This document shows positions 1-14,260 of a stretch of DNA of 64,000 nt, in pieces. Position 1 is the stretch's first letter; every line of letters starts with the position of its first letter. The stretch is taken from assembly GCA_037039685.1 (NCBI GenBank), contig JAWNGF010000014.1, forward strand, positions 124,001 through 188,000. The letters run 5' to 3'. The position numbers were made by a program, and so were the translations under genes. The notes beneath the pieces were generated by a model. That model did no database searches, was not told where the DNA came from, and saw nothing but the letters and a program-made list of their open reading frames with translations. The stretch is from Ceratobasidium sp. AG-K (Eukaryota; Basidiomycota; Agaricomycetes; Cantharellales; Ceratobasidiaceae).

Positions 1-23
1 TCTCCTTACAAGGAGTCGCCATC

Positions 24-1771
24 ATGTCTAATCCCGGCTATTATCTTTCTTCATCCGCGTCCAAATCAAGCCGAGATCGAATGAAATTCACCGATAACTG
101 GGGGGAAGGCGAAGTTTTTGACTGGTATCGCAGCCTCCCAAAGGCATCGGCGACTGTGTGTCGTCTGCAAATCCGTATCGAGGGAAGTAAACCTCCTCAC
201 CGGTTCATTCTCGTATTCATGCGGGATGGGTCGATGTGTCGTTTTGATCGACGACCTGACAATGGGAAACCGGGTCCTCTTATCCTAGAAACTTTATTCA
301 GCCAGTCAACCCGTCGTGCTGCGGATGAACGAGTAGCGATAACGAGTAGCTCTCTGGAGCAGTTGGAGGCGACCACTTTCTGCGAAGTCGATCTGGTTAT
401 GCCATTCGGTGTCGATCTTCTATTAATTATTTCCGCGTGCTTCGCGATAGCCAAGGATGGGGACGCGCAAAATTATAACTTGCTAACATATAATTGCTAT
501 TTCTTTTCCTGGACCATAGTCATGGTCGTAATTCGACACGCGCTTCCTCTCGTCGCCCCATCAGCAGAGGCTGTAGCTCTACGATTAGCACCCGAAATCA
601 AAGCGCTTAGCAGCTCCCTCTCCGATAATATCGTGGCTACTTTGGTCGGTATGGTACTTGACATGGTCGTCGCATTCCGAGTCCAAACTGGTCGGAGCCT
701 AAACAAGGGACTTGGGAAACGAGAGCTACTGCTCTGGGGGCTTCCAGGGGGTGTCGTACGCCTTTTGCTGCGTATATGCTTTAGTATTCGTTTGCAGCTT
801 CGTCTAGAAGAAGAACTCAGCAAACGAATTTACGAACGGTTAACGCTCAAAATGAAAGACCTTCTCGGCGAAGTTTTGCACGCGGAGGGCGCAGTCGAAG
901 AAAAGCTTCAGATGGAGCAACATCTTTGGATCAACGAGCTTACTGATGCTGTCCGACCACTTGTCGAGGAGGACCTGTCGAACATCATCTGGGACGCTAC
1001 ACTAGATGCTATTGGTGCAGGATATGGCGATCTTAGCCACGCGGAGTTCGTAGAATCCCTTCGCCGCTCGCCCAGCCTTCTCTGGCGGATCAAATTCTTA
1101 TTCATGGGTAACAACATGATCCAATTCACTCGCTTATGGAACGAGGCCTTGCACGCTGCGTTGCCGGCCATACGAGCTGCAGGCTACGGCAAAACCCGTT
1201 TAGCACACTTTTCCTCGAAAAATGAAATCCACAGCCACATTTTCGATACGGCTTTCAAGGCAGGGAGCGTTGCTGCTCTCCAGGCGGCCCAGCGAGTTGT
1301 TGACGAGACTGGCCCGGCCTTAAATAACCCCAAGAGAGACAAAATGTGGAAACAAGTCTGGGGTGTATGGGATCAGGCATGGGATTCCTCGAAGGAAAAG
1401 GCCCAGGATACCATGGTTCAGTTGATCGAAACGGCCACAGAGCAAATTGTCGTCCTTGTCGCTAAATGCGTGGCCGATTCAATAGGCGATAACCAGGATC
1501 AGCAGCTTCAGGCTGTAATTAATCGCCAGGTACTGTTGTAGTCATCACCCCCCTGCGTGTCACGAATATACTAATTTACATGTTCCAGTCACAGAAATCC
1601 TCCGCACATCAAGACCCGCTGCTCTCCCTCAGCCAGTTTCAAATTGGGATCGTCCAGTCTGTCCAGTCTGCTTATCCCAGTACAAACAAGGAATACGTGA
1701 AGGAGATACAAGACGCAATGACACGAATCTGGCATGAGTCTCGGACATCATACAGGCCTCTAAATGAGTGA
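24..1771 (+). CDS. Hypothetical protein, possible permuted papain-like fold
   Basis: Two exons, 24-1529 and 1589-1771, give 562 residues. The intron (1530-1588) has a GTACTG donor, a CTAAT branch-like site and a TTCCAG acceptor; without it the frame stops at once. The N-terminus has no clear signal peptide. A hydrophobic stretch (about residues 129-170) holds the motif TYNCYFFSW with Cys158, preceded by His59 in PPHRFIL. The order His then Cys in a YxLLxxNC context recalls LRAT/PPPDE-type permuted thiol hydrolases; this is inference from motif shape only. The C-terminal half is helical and charged with no domain I recognise. The start is the first ATG in the window, 23 bases in, so an upstream exon cannot be excluded. 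Function unknown. Confidence 0.75.
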
Positions 1772-3451
1772 TTTAAGGGGATTTAAAAGGTGTGCTGTGA
1801 CATATTATCTCGTATACTTGCTCAATAAACTTGTGCGGACGTAATCTTCAGGTCCTGGGGTCTCCAGATTCGAGTTTTGGGCGCATTGGCTTGCTTTTCT
1901 TTTATTTTCTCTGTGAACAGTAAATTTTTACTCACGAAGTTGTATATTGAGCATAGCGGACCAATTGGCTAATCTGTGTTTTTGCACTTCATTGTCTGTA
2001 GGATACTATCTCGGCAGTAATTCTTGTGTATTTCAAGCTGGTACTCGTCGTGGGCTTTAGGGAATGACGAGGGTACTGCCCCTGAATTTTTGGCACGGCG
2101 TAGAGAATGTCGTGATATAATTGCTCTGTTCCGGACGGAAGCCGGAGTGAAGTTCCCGCGGCATACATAGCTGGGGAATGAACCAACACTGTGAAGCCTA
2201 ATCGCGCTGAATTCTAGTCGTATCGGCACTGAGAACTCATGACTTAAGGCGCTAGACGTGTCCGCTTTCAGTGACTGATGCGCTGAAGATTATCTTTAGG
2301 AGTGACTGGGGGGCAAATGAGCTCCACAACCTATTCAAATTTCCCTTTTATGGTATTGAAGACTGTGAACCATGCGCAAGGCGACTGAAAAATGATATAA
2401 TCCATCACTGAAAGCGGCCATTTTTGGTTCAGCGCGTTTGCTAATGGTTTTCAGTGACCTGAGACCCCACAGTGCAACAATATCACATTTTCCTCTGGAG
2501 TACTGTCGAGCGCTTGGGGAGCACTCATATGCCTACGAGCGTCAGGGAGCCCAGTCCTCGTGTGACCTCGTGTGCCTCATCAGGGCCCCCGAGCCCCCCC
2601 CCCCCCTGACGCTGCTGAGTAGCAAACGAGCACCGGGAGATCCGGTCAGACTTCCCGGGCGCTCCCTGACACTCTTGAGGACTCGGGTGCACGGGTTGAG
2701 CTCGGCGAACTTAATGACCGCTCGGAAAATGGTCCGAGGCGCGGCAGTGTTCTGGTAATGAATGCCGTGCATGTGAGGATTTATCATGCAGTAGCCTTTC
2801 TGGCTGGGAGTCCAGTCCTGGACCCTTCTCCCTTATGTCATGAACCCTGGGACCGGCGCTTGCAGTAAACAAACATTCACTCGACGACAACCAGCTCCTC
2901 GGGGACACCATGTGGACTCTGGACAACTATCCCAAGATGCTCACACAACGCTATGTTACCATATTCGGCAAGTTCCCCGACCTAGGCTCAAGGCATGAGA
3001 TCGGCCTTCACGGTCAGAACACTATATTTTACTAATCTTCTTCCACTTTGGTAACATTGATGGCTCAGTATCACGCTAGCTGGAGCAGAATGCCGATGTG
3101 TTCCGATTATTGTTCAATCGATTTCACTTTTCCAAAACCGTTGCATCCTTTCTCTACCTCCATTATGTTTGGGTCGCCGTCCCCGCAGAACTCAAGCAAG
3201 CCATCAAACGACATACGCGAATGCTGTGCCAAATGTCGTCAGTCCGGCTCAGCAGTGTGGGGAACGGAACAGAAGACACGGAATCATGGGTGGATCTTTG
3301 GTTATCTGATAATGAGACGTACGTACCTGAAGTATATGTCAGTCTCCTGATCATTCCTCCATTCGTGCTTTATTGCACCATCAAACTTCTCCAATCTGGC
3401 ATACATTATAAAAATCAACCATGCTGGTATCTTTATGCTCGTAGTTCCAAT
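1772..3451. other. Intergenic region with repeats, no gene seen
   Basis: I find no convincing gene. The stretch has an imperfect inverted repeat around TTTCAGTGA (2258-2285 against 2400-2425), a run of 13 C at about 2594-2606, and a GC-rich segment (2535-2705) with partial self-complementarity. The last 300 bases are presumably the promoter of the esterase gene that follows. Confidence 0.5.
2258..2425. repeat. Imperfect inverted repeat (MITE-like)
   Basis: The arm at 2258-2285 (core CCGCTTTCAGTGA) recurs in inverted orientation at 2400-2425 (core TCACTGAAAGCGG) with about 115 bases between. The arms also share flanking AT-rich bases. This is compatible with a small foldback or MITE relic. 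No coding capacity and no clear target-site duplication were found. Confidence 0.4.
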
Positions 3452-5773
<2,322 letters not shown>

Positions 5774-6338
5774 ACAATGCCGAAAGCCAAAATCACATGC
5801 TCTGGCGGGTATGAATATCCGCTCGTAGTTTACAGCGATGTGATGACATATGTTCTGGAATTTAAAAAAAATTGATGATTCTGCCCGGAGAGATTAGATC
5901 AGTCTGGTTGTCCATATGACTTTGGCCAAAGCTTTGATTCTCAAGCCTTCGATTCTGCTGGGCTGAATAAGGTTCGGGTGTACCTGCCAATCAGAAAGCG
6001 CAATGCATCGGCCGCGTGGGGCATGATGTTCTCATATTCTTCATCACAACGATCAGCTCGGGAGCCCGACGTATCCCAATAAGATTTAGGTTTCTCCCGC
6101 ATTCGTGCGGACCTTCACCCAAAATGCCCGATTATCAGATAAGACTCACACAGCATACTATCCGCCATCATGTTCTACAATCAGAGGGTGCCGATTCTGA
6201 CCCTCTAGTTTAGCCTTTTCAAGTATATTGTCCCCGTATCGTGGCATATGTTTCGTGATATCACAATTTTATCTCCAGCATACGTAATAGGGCCGCAGTT
6301 GCTTTGTCTATGACATCATAGTTGTCCTGCACTCGAAT
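5774..6338. other. Intergenic spacer, nothing seen
   Basis: Spacer between the first esterase and the decayed copy. I see only short chance frames and no repeat or RNA gene. Confidence 0.5.
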
Positions 6339-8145
6339 ATGTTATCCGTATTTAGGTATACTGCCTTTGGAATTACGCTTGGATGTTTAGTCGTGGCGCG
6401 GACCTCTGGTCCCGCCGTCAAGGGGGATGGATGGGGTTTCCTTCCCTGGCGCGCAGAACGTAACCCAGGGGATAGAATGGTTTTACGGAATCCCATTTGC
6501 TGAGCCACTAGTTGACTCCTTGCGTTTCAGGGCTCCTCGCCCGTGGTCTCCAGTCAACGACTCCCATGTCCTCAACACGACGCAGTTTGGACCAGCCTGC
6601 GAGCAAGAAAACTCATTTTATCCCGCCAAGTCCGAAGATTGTCTAACGTTAGACATGTGTATGTGTACCTCATTCCGAACGACCAATTGCTAATATATCC
6701 GGAACAGGGAGGCTCGCTAATATCACCGGCAAATTACCTGTTATGGTATGGACTGGCGAGCTGATCTCAGCTTTGTGAGTTTCATCGCTTGAATTTCACT
6801 TAGATGGAGGCGGGTGGGACGGTGGATATGCCGCGGCCTATCCCGGATCAGAATTCATTCCAGATTGTACGCTGCCAGTCCGCAGATATCTTTGTTCACG
6901 TAACTTGACTCATCTCGAATTCACACAGGGGAAGCCCGTTATTTATGTAGGGATAAACTATAGTGTCGGAACATACGGATGTAAGTATAGCAACGAATAT
7001 CATTTGTAGAGTTCTTCTTTACTGATTGTTGATTTAATACTAGTTCCACCTGGAGGTCAGCGCATATTCTGATTATTATGCTTCAGGACTTATCCATGTA
7101 CGTAGCCACCTCCAGAGTCTCGGAGCGCGGACCGCCTGGTCGCAATAGGACCGGTTGTTTACGCTGGTGCAGACCTTTTACTGCAATAACCGGCCGACAA
7201 CTTAACGGGCGGGTAACTTCGCTAAAGTGCCTTTTATCAACGGAGGTAATCCAAAGTTTTCTAGCATCAGATCCGCCGCATATAACCTCATGCTTTTTTA
7301 TATAGCTCGACGCGATGAAGGTACTGTATTTGTTATCATTACGTACCCGGAAACTGAAGAAGATATCTGCAATCTCCTCACGGACCCGACCTCAATATTT
7401 GGCCTACAAATACGACCGCCACAACGTAGTTACTGTCGTACTATCCAGCCGACCCAGTTGCAGGGTCGTCGTATGACACCGGGAATGAGACTTTCGGATT
7501 TGCGGCTCAATAAGTGATTGTCGAGTATCGTTGGTGACTATATATTTCAGGTATGTCTAGATTGATCGTTTGTTTAGATACCTGCGTGAGCTGGTTCCCG
7601 AATGTTTATGCACATATAGCTAGGCTAATCTCCGTACGCATCTCCAAATTGCGTGAGAATTTTGTGTTCCGAACTGGTATGGGAGCCTGCCGGCAGTTTG
7701 GAAATAATATGAATTTCATCTACTCCAGGTCCTTCCTTTTCGCTGAGACTATAATCACCGACCCAGCCCAGGTACCGTGTGGGGTTCGGCACACCGGGAA
7801 GATCTTTTTTGTACTCCAGGGAGTTCATCTTACAGAAGGTGCATCCGAAGGACTGGTCGAGCCGGAAGAATCAGTTCTCGACTATTGGTGAGCAAACCCA
7901 AGAGCACAGTTGCGCAACTACTCGGCTAACCGTTTCAAAGGACAACCTTTGCGTACCAGCTCGATCCCAACCCTGGCTCGGGAGAACGTAGGTTGCCTTG
8001 ATTACCTGTGTGTGCTACCTGACCCGGCCCCAATTCTAGGGCCTTAATGGCCTCAGTATGGCGTTAATGCTACATTAATTCAGCTCGCGTCGAACATCTC
8101 AACGGCAACAGGCACTTTCAGGGAGGAGGTGATTGAATTCTTATA
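6339..8145 (+). pseudogene. Decayed type-B carboxylesterase
   Basis: Pieces of the same family as the two flanking genes appear in order but cannot be joined. The signal-peptide frame starts at ATG 6339 and is one base out of frame with the next segment (from about 6427, with FYGIPF). An EDCLTL equivalent follows near 6635-6655, then GKPVIY at about 6930. The region that should carry the GESAGA nucleophile is missing: between about 7055 and 7200 the sequence jumps from the PPG motif to just before VPFINGG. Later blocks (RRDEGTVF near 7310, a DYW end near 7885, a terminal block to about 8145) are broken by stops and shifts. Loss of the catalytic serine plus frameshifts makes it a pseudogene. 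Confidence 0.88.
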
Positions 8146-9033
8146 AGCCCCTTACCTCTAACAGTAGGTCGACACCTCTTTCAGAGGCTCATGACCGAGG
8201 AGAAGGGGCTTCCGTAGCCTATTTCTTCAATTTAGTAGAGTGTACAGCATTTGGATCTGAGACCGTAACTCCTTGAAAGTAGTTCAATGAGATGTTGAAA
8301 CGTGATGATTTATAGTTACATTGCCGGGTAAGATTAAAATTGAGCCTGATGCTTAGAACCCCTCCGGAGCCGCCCGTGACTGTCGGAGGGGACTGTGCTG
8401 GTACTGTCACGACCATGCCAGTTCCTCGACCTGAAATCCCAGAGTTTTGAATCACGTGAGCATGTATTGATAATTTACTACTCCCAACAAGCATTCTTTC
8501 TCAACCTGGACCATCACTTTCATCACGCCCCGTTATGTGATTCCACTACCTCCCGACTACGTACCCTATCTTATCTTGAATCTGTCTGGCATTCGCTCGA
8601 TTTTGGCTATCACCAACTACTCAATTCCTAGCCCTATTGACACCGGGATGCCCCGATCGATCACTTTCTGAGGTCCTGATCCGAGGTGTTTGTCACATCC
8701 ATGTTCTCGCAGGCCGATTCATTTGCCCGACATCACCGGGATCAGAAGTTTACGATCTCGCCAAGCAAACGCTATGCATGATTTTGCAGATGTCTACTTC
8801 CGTGATGGGCAGGGGTAGAGAGGAGGTGCGAAGCTAAATTGACATTCCATGATCCGTCATGTTCCTTCCCTTCTCTTTCCGCAGTGCTTCGCGTTTTTTT
8901 TCATCGGACGAATGCCTCCGATTTATTGTCTTGATCACCTTCCGAATGACGCACCTTAACTACGCAATGGGAGTGAAATCTTCAGATATAAGGGCTCGAG
9001 TAGTCTACTTGGTTGGGTAGTCGCTCTCTCAGA
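8146..9033. promoter_or_regulatory. Intergenic region and esterase promoter
   Basis: No gene recognised. The last part is the likely promoter of the next esterase: a TATA-like GATATAAGG lies at about 8984-8992, some 45 bases before its ATG, at the end of a pyrimidine-rich stretch (8860-8945). Confidence 0.4.
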
Positions 9034-11277
9034 ATGCCATCCACTGTACTTTGGAGCTCTCTCGCACTTGCGCTAGTGGGTTTATCATTTGCCCAAACCT
9101 CAGGCCCAATTGTCAAGGGATCTAATGTCTCGTGGCTCGGTACACGGAATACGACCACCAATCTTGATTACTTCCTAGGCATTCCTTTCGCTCAGCCTCC
9201 AGTAGGCTCCTTGCGCTTTAAGCCTCCTGTTGCATGGTCTCTAACTGGTTCGAATACGACTGTGACCGCAACAGCCTATACGGCCTGCCCACAGGGCAAC
9301 GACTGGATTGTAGGCAAGGAAGACTGTTTAACGTTGAACATCTGTGAGTCCTAGCGAACCAAATGATCCGAGTCCGTCATATTGAATCAACCGCAGGGAA
9401 GACAACGAACGTCACTGAAAAAGTCCCGGTTATGGTATGGATTTGTGGGTTGCGTTACTATTAGACTAGCGAGATTATACTCACAAGTCACACTCTGACA
9501 GACGGCGGCGGCTTCTATTTTGGGGCGGCCGAATCGTATCCGGGCGACGCTCTTGTCCAGGCCTCCGCTAGGCTTGTAAGGGGTTTAACGTCCCGCCATT
9601 TATAGTTTCTGACGTTATTGCAGGGAAAGCCTGTTATATATGTCTCCATCAACTATCGAACTGGGATATTCGGATGTAAGCACCTCAATTCCACGTCTGC
9701 TGATCGTGCTTGACGTCAATTCTAGTCCCACCTGGACAAGAGGCAGCCGATGCCGGCGCGCTAAACCTCGGTCTCAAGGACCAGCGCCTGGCTTTAGAAT
9801 GGATTCAGAAAAATATTGCATACTTCGGGGGAGACCCAACCAAGGTAAGGATATGGCAGGCTGTTAACAATAGAAGGCTCAACTTTGGGGTTCAGGTTAC
9901 GGTCTTTGGTAATTCTGCCGGTGCTATCAGTGCTGGGTACCAGTCGACCTATAACGGAGGAAATATTGGGGGAGTTTTCCAAGGAATGATTCTCGAATCG
10001 GGTTCCCCTTCTAGGTATAGGTGTTTGCATTGACGTTTCGCAATTCTGCTTCTCACCACTCGTTTAGCGTCAACGTCCCGCCAGCCAATGACCCAGTTCT
10101 TGAATCCGCTTATTCGTTTGTTGTCAATGCGACTGGATGTGCCACCTCTGCACAGAAGTTCGAGTGCTTGCGCAACGCAGATGCCGCAGTACTTATCAAA
10201 GCAAACCAGGATGTTATCGCGGTGGGTTTCAATCTCACGGGTACCTTCGAATAAATAGCTCAGCTAACCGCTTGTGCAGGTACCCGCGGAATTGAAAGGT
10301 GACGACCAGGGTCCAGTTGTGCTTGGACCCGTACTTGCACCGGGCGATGTGTTTTTGCCGGAACTCCCCTCGAAACTTCTTCGTGCTGGAAAATTCGCTA
10401 AGGTTCCATTTATCAATGGAGGTAAGTTTGACCATTTATTGGATTGAAACTTTCCTCACCGTGCATATAGCCCAATTGGACGAAGGCACTATTTTTGTCA
10501 ACGGAGCAACTCCCGAAACTGAACAAGACGTCATCGACTGGCTGACTTCGCAGCGACCTGGCCTATACTTTGGCATCAACAATCTCACGGCTGTGCAGGA
10601 GCTATTGCAATACTACCCCGCCGACCCTGCAGCTGGTTCGCCCTATGGCTCAGGCAATGATACTTTTGGATTGGCAGCCCAATATAAACGGTTGACGAGT
10701 CTTAACGGAGATCTCATTTTCCAAGCCTCCCGACGTGACCATCTGCGTATTGCGACCCAGTTTGGAGTTAAAGCTTGGTAAGCCGACTGCCCCCAGATCG
10801 GTCCTCACCTTGTTTATCCTTACATTCCCAGGTCCTATCTATTTACCGTTGCGCCTGGTGCTTGGCCACAGTATGGCGTCTACCATACCGCTGAGACCGG
10901 ATTTGTATTCCAGCTCGTGCACACCTACCCTGATATCACTGCCGATATGGTTGCGCTTGAGGAAACTGTGCTCGATTACTGGTGAATATTGCCACCGTTC
11001 ATTCTACCACACGTATAAGCCTGACAATCGTTGGCACTAGGCTCACATTTGCATATACTCTGAATCCTAACCCCACTTCGGGTACTGCTCGTACGTTACA
11101 TGCCAGTTTGCGATAGTGCCAGCTCTTGCTAAAATTGCTCCAACAGGTCCCTTCTGGCCGAAATACGGGTCGAATGCCACTATTCTGGAGCTCAATGCCC
11201 CGACTAAAGTGGCTACCGATAATTTCAGGGCCGAAGCGCTGGATTTCATTATCAATAGCCCTAGTCTGTATAACTAA
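9034..11277 (+). CDS. Secreted type-B carboxylesterase/lipase (second copy)
   Basis: Twelve exons (9034-9343, 9397-9444, 9502-9575, 9624-9675, 9726-9844, 9896-10014, 10068-10221, 10280-10421, 10471-10777, 10832-10981, 11041-11090, 11147-11277) encode 551 residues. Start is the first in-frame ATG, followed by a 20-residue signal peptide ending SFA. The nucleophile motif is GNSAGA (Ser about 208), with Asn where the first copy has Glu; GxSxG is kept. The acid lies in LDEGT and the base in VYHTAE. Internal exons of 48, 74, 52, 119, 119, 154, 142, 50 and 131 bases match the first copy exactly, while the first copy's 254+53 pair is one 307-base exon here: one intron differs precisely. A recent tandem paralog, probably with different substrate preference. 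Confidence 0.93.
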
Positions 11278-11350
11278 AAACTGAACATTGCTTTCTAATT
11301 TCATTCGTGGATCCTTTATGATGTACAACTACAACTCCTTGTGGAAATTG

Positions 11351-12114
11351 TTAGGATTGCAAGTCCTCAAGAACCACCATCAATTCAGCATTGCTATAAT
11401 AACCACTCCCCGGCTTGAGGTGCCAGCCAACAATTTTCCATTTCTTCCGACTGTATTCTTGAAATTTTAAACTTGCAAAACGTTCAACTGCGGCAATCGT
11501 GCGAAGGCCTGCGAACCCTTGCTGGGTGGCGGGAGTTTGCATCTTGAGGAACGGTTCTTCTTTAAGCCTCTTTTCTGACACGTACGTGGACCAAGTGCGT
11601 GTGTTATTCTCAGAGGCTTTGGCGATAGCTTGCTCTATCCACCACGGGAACTATGATGAGCCGAAGTGGAGTATAGCGGTGCAACACTAGAAGAACGTAC
11701 CGAAATCCTCGCTGTTGGAACTATAAGAAAAAGAGCTACCTAGTATTGCGTAACGATCTGGTAGCAGCCTTGAGCCGTGCCCTGGTTTTAGTAGGGCATC
11801 GCATTCCTTGACCAGCCCATCGAGTTGGTAAAATGCCGCATCGGCTCGAAGGTTAGCTAACGCTAGATTGGGCGACATATGCGGTGGAATGACCTTCTCG
11901 CTCAGTGGGAGGACAGTGTATCCGCATAGGTAGTCAGAGATGATACGGAAGAGATGGGATCGCGGGAGAGTTTGAGGTGGCGGGTTTGGGCCTCGCGAAA
12001 GTCGCCTAGGAAGCAGATCGAAAAATAGTTGCGGCCACCAAATTCGATCTGGGATCGAGTCAAGAGAAATTCTTTTCCTTGTACGGTGACTTGATAGCTT
12101 GCGTCACGGTCCAT
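11351..12114 (-). pseudogene. KCTD-like BTB protein 1, one-base frameshift
   Basis: Exon 1 is 11701-12114, the intron 11635-11700, exon 2 11351-11634. The frame opens with MDRDASY and the family motifs TRSQIEF and FLGDFREA, but one base is missing in the SRDPDLF motif near 11958-11963: GATCCC runs straight into ATCTC, where siblings have GATCCCGATCTC. After this the right frame continues through LRADAAFYQLDGL and, past a phase-1 intron, through GFAGLRTIAAVERF and IVGWHL. The exons sum to 698 bases; adding one gives 233 codons, exactly the family size. So this is either a very young pseudogene or an assembly error. Intact, it would encode 232 residues. Confidence 0.8.
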
Positions 12115-12483
12115 GGCTAGCGGGCGAGGTGGTGGAGGGTTACGTGGCTGGCAAATGGAGCTGCGTGGCTAAATGGGCGGATGCAACCTACGGATGCAAT
12201 GGGACCGTTTCGGACGTGTTCCGTGCTCCCACGCTTGTAGGATGTGCCTTGCATTGCTCCAGGGTTCATTTATCCATGAAATTGACGAAAGATCCGGTTG
12301 TAACATGTAATTTGCACCAATACACATGATCAATCCCGAGGATTAATATCTAAGTTTACAGAGTGGAAACGCGCTGAGATTACGAAAATAGGCTTAGGCT
12401 TTCATTATAGATCTGGTTTTACGTGCTTCAATTATGCGTATGAATGACCGGAAGCTATAGGGATGCCCTGTTCCATATGCTCA

Positions 12484-13249
12484 TCATCCTTCAAACACGA
12501 CCATCAATTGACAGTCAACGCAACCATTGGGCATAGGTGTCTCATTCAGATGTCAACCAACGAGCTTCCACCAAGCACCTTCATATCCAAGTTTTCCCAT
12601 CTTTATATCGGCAAAGCGCTCCATTGCGGCAATCGTACGAAGTCCGTTGAAACCCCTGTTCGACTCCGGCCTTTCCATCATATTGAGAGGTTCTTCCTTG
12701 AGTCTCTCTTCTTTAACGTATGTGCACCAAGTACGAACTAGGTTGTCAGTCGCTTTGACCATTCTCGTATCTTTCATAAGAAATCACCTGGTGAGTAATG
12801 AGTTGCGAAACACAGGACTGAGTCGACTCGCCAATGTCACGATTGAAACTTGGATCAAACGTGAAGGAGCTTCCGAGTATTGCATAACGCTCCTTCCAGG
12901 CTTTCCTATACGCTCGAGGGCTTATCAAAGCATCGCACTCTTTGACGAGATCGTCCAGTTGGTAGAAAACTGCATCGGCTCGGAGGTTGGTCAATGCCAG
13001 GTGAGGCGACATCCGAGGTGGAATAACCTTCTCGTTCAGCGGAAGGACAGAGTAGCCACAGAGATAGTCGGATATGATATGGAAAAGGTCGGGATCGCGA
13101 CAAAGCTTAAGATGACGGGTTTGTGCTTCACGAAGGTCACCCAAGAAACACATCGAAAAGTAGTTTGGGCTATCGAACTCGACCTGAGACCTCGCCAAGA
13201 TAAAATCTCTCCCCTGCACGGTTACTTTATATTTATCGTCGTGATCCAT
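12484..13249 (-). CDS. KCTD-like BTB protein 2, C-terminus cut by stop
   Basis: Exon 1 is 12832-13249, exon 2 runs from 12770 down. The BTB domain is intact: SQVEFDSPNYF, FLGDLREAQTRHL, DPDLFHIISDYLCGY, LRADAVFYQLDDL. The intron (12771-12831) starts GCGAGT, so it is a GC-AG intron or a damaged GT donor at the position where all siblings splice in phase 1. In the C-terminal domain the conserved GW motif has become G-stop: TGG to TGA at 12553-12555. The frame then continues cleanly to a TGA at 12484-12486, so the ancestor had 234 residues and the present product about 211, losing the last strand. Possibly non-functional. Confidence 0.82.
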
Positions 13250-13465
13250 GAGTGAGGGATATGGAGATGGAAGTTTGTGGCTATGAATGCGGATGCAACC
13301 AAATCGGACTTGGCTGGCTCGAGATATCCGTCATGCGCCCATCATGCTGAGTCAAAGTGTCGGCTGGCTTATCTGACCACTACCAGCTAGCTGTGGTAAA
13401 TTATGGATATTTTATAAATAAATCTGTCAAGTAATAATTACTTCATGGCTAAATTCTATCACGCG

Positions 13466-14260
13466 CTACGACGGTTTTCCGAACACCGCCATCAGCTGGC
13501 TCGTAACACCCCGATCATCGGTCTCCTTTCTGATATGCCACCCTCGTAGCTCCCAATCCCAGGCGGGCGTTCCTGCCAACAGCACCGTCGAAAAGCGCTC
13601 GATCGCAGCGATCGTACGGAGTGCTTCAAATCCCCCGCTCGATTCAGGGGTTTCCATGGTGTTAAGTGGCGGTTCGTGGAGCCTTCTTTCAGTCCCATAC
13701 GTCTTCCAACGTTTTCCTTCAGCAGCCTTACTCATTTGAGTGTCTAGAGCAGAGACAAATAAAAGGTTCGAGCAAAGATGCGTCATAGTGCCAGACCTAC
13801 CAATGTCGTCGCTCCGCCCATGTCGATACAAACTTCCCAAAATCATATAGCGCTCTTCGGCCCGAGGACCAACCTCCTTGGGTTTCATGAGCGCGTCGCA
13901 TGCTTTGACTAATCCCTCTAGTTGATAAAAGGCTGCGTCGGCGCGTAGATTGAGCATCACCGTGGCTGGCGACATGAGCGCTGGAAGGAATTGGTCGTTC
14001 AATGGAAGTATTGTGTAGCCGCACAAGTAATTGGAGATTAACCGGAATAAGTCTGGGTCACGAGAGAGCTTGAGCCGGCGAGTGTCAGCCTCGTGGAAGT
14101 CTCCGAGGAAGCAAGACGTAAAGTAGTTTGGGGCATCAAACTGGATTTGTGATTTGGTTAGGATAAACTCCTCGCCTCGAATGACGATTGTGTATTCAGG
14201 ATCGTATTCGAGCTTGACGATAGAGGATGTGTGTTCCGGTGTTGGCAAATCTTGTTCCAT
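13466..14260 (-). CDS. KCTD-like BTB protein 3
   Basis: Exon 1 13801-14260, exon 2 13466-13743, 245 residues. A 15-residue N-terminal extension precedes the domain (YDPEYTIVIRGEEF, SQIQFDAPNYF, FLGDFHEADTRRL, DPDLFRLISNYLCGY, LRADAAFYQLEGL). The intron (13744-13800) is 57 bases, a multiple of three without a stop, so retention would add 19 residues (264-residue form); siblings argue that it is spliced. Exon 2 keeps GGFEALRTIAAIERF and RGWHI of the conserved C-terminal domain. Next to BTB 2, same strand, about 220 bases apart. The BTB fold is that of potassium-channel tetramerisation (T1/KCTD) proteins, which in other organisms oligomerise and often recruit cullin-3; that role is not shown here. 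Confidence 0.88.
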   Translation of the reverse strand: MEQDLPTPEHTSSIVKLEYDPEYTIVIRGEEFILTKSQIQFDAPNYFTSCFLGDFHEADTRRLKLSRDPDLFRLISNYLCGYTILPLNDQFLPALMSPATVMLNLRADAAFYQLEGLVKACDALMKPKEVGPRAEERYMILGSLYRHGRSDDIGRSGTMTHLCSNLLFVSALDTQMSKAAEGKRWKTYGTERRLHEPPLNTMETPESSGGFEALRTIAAIERFSTVLLAGTPAWDWELRGWHIRKETDDRGVTSQLMAVFGKPS

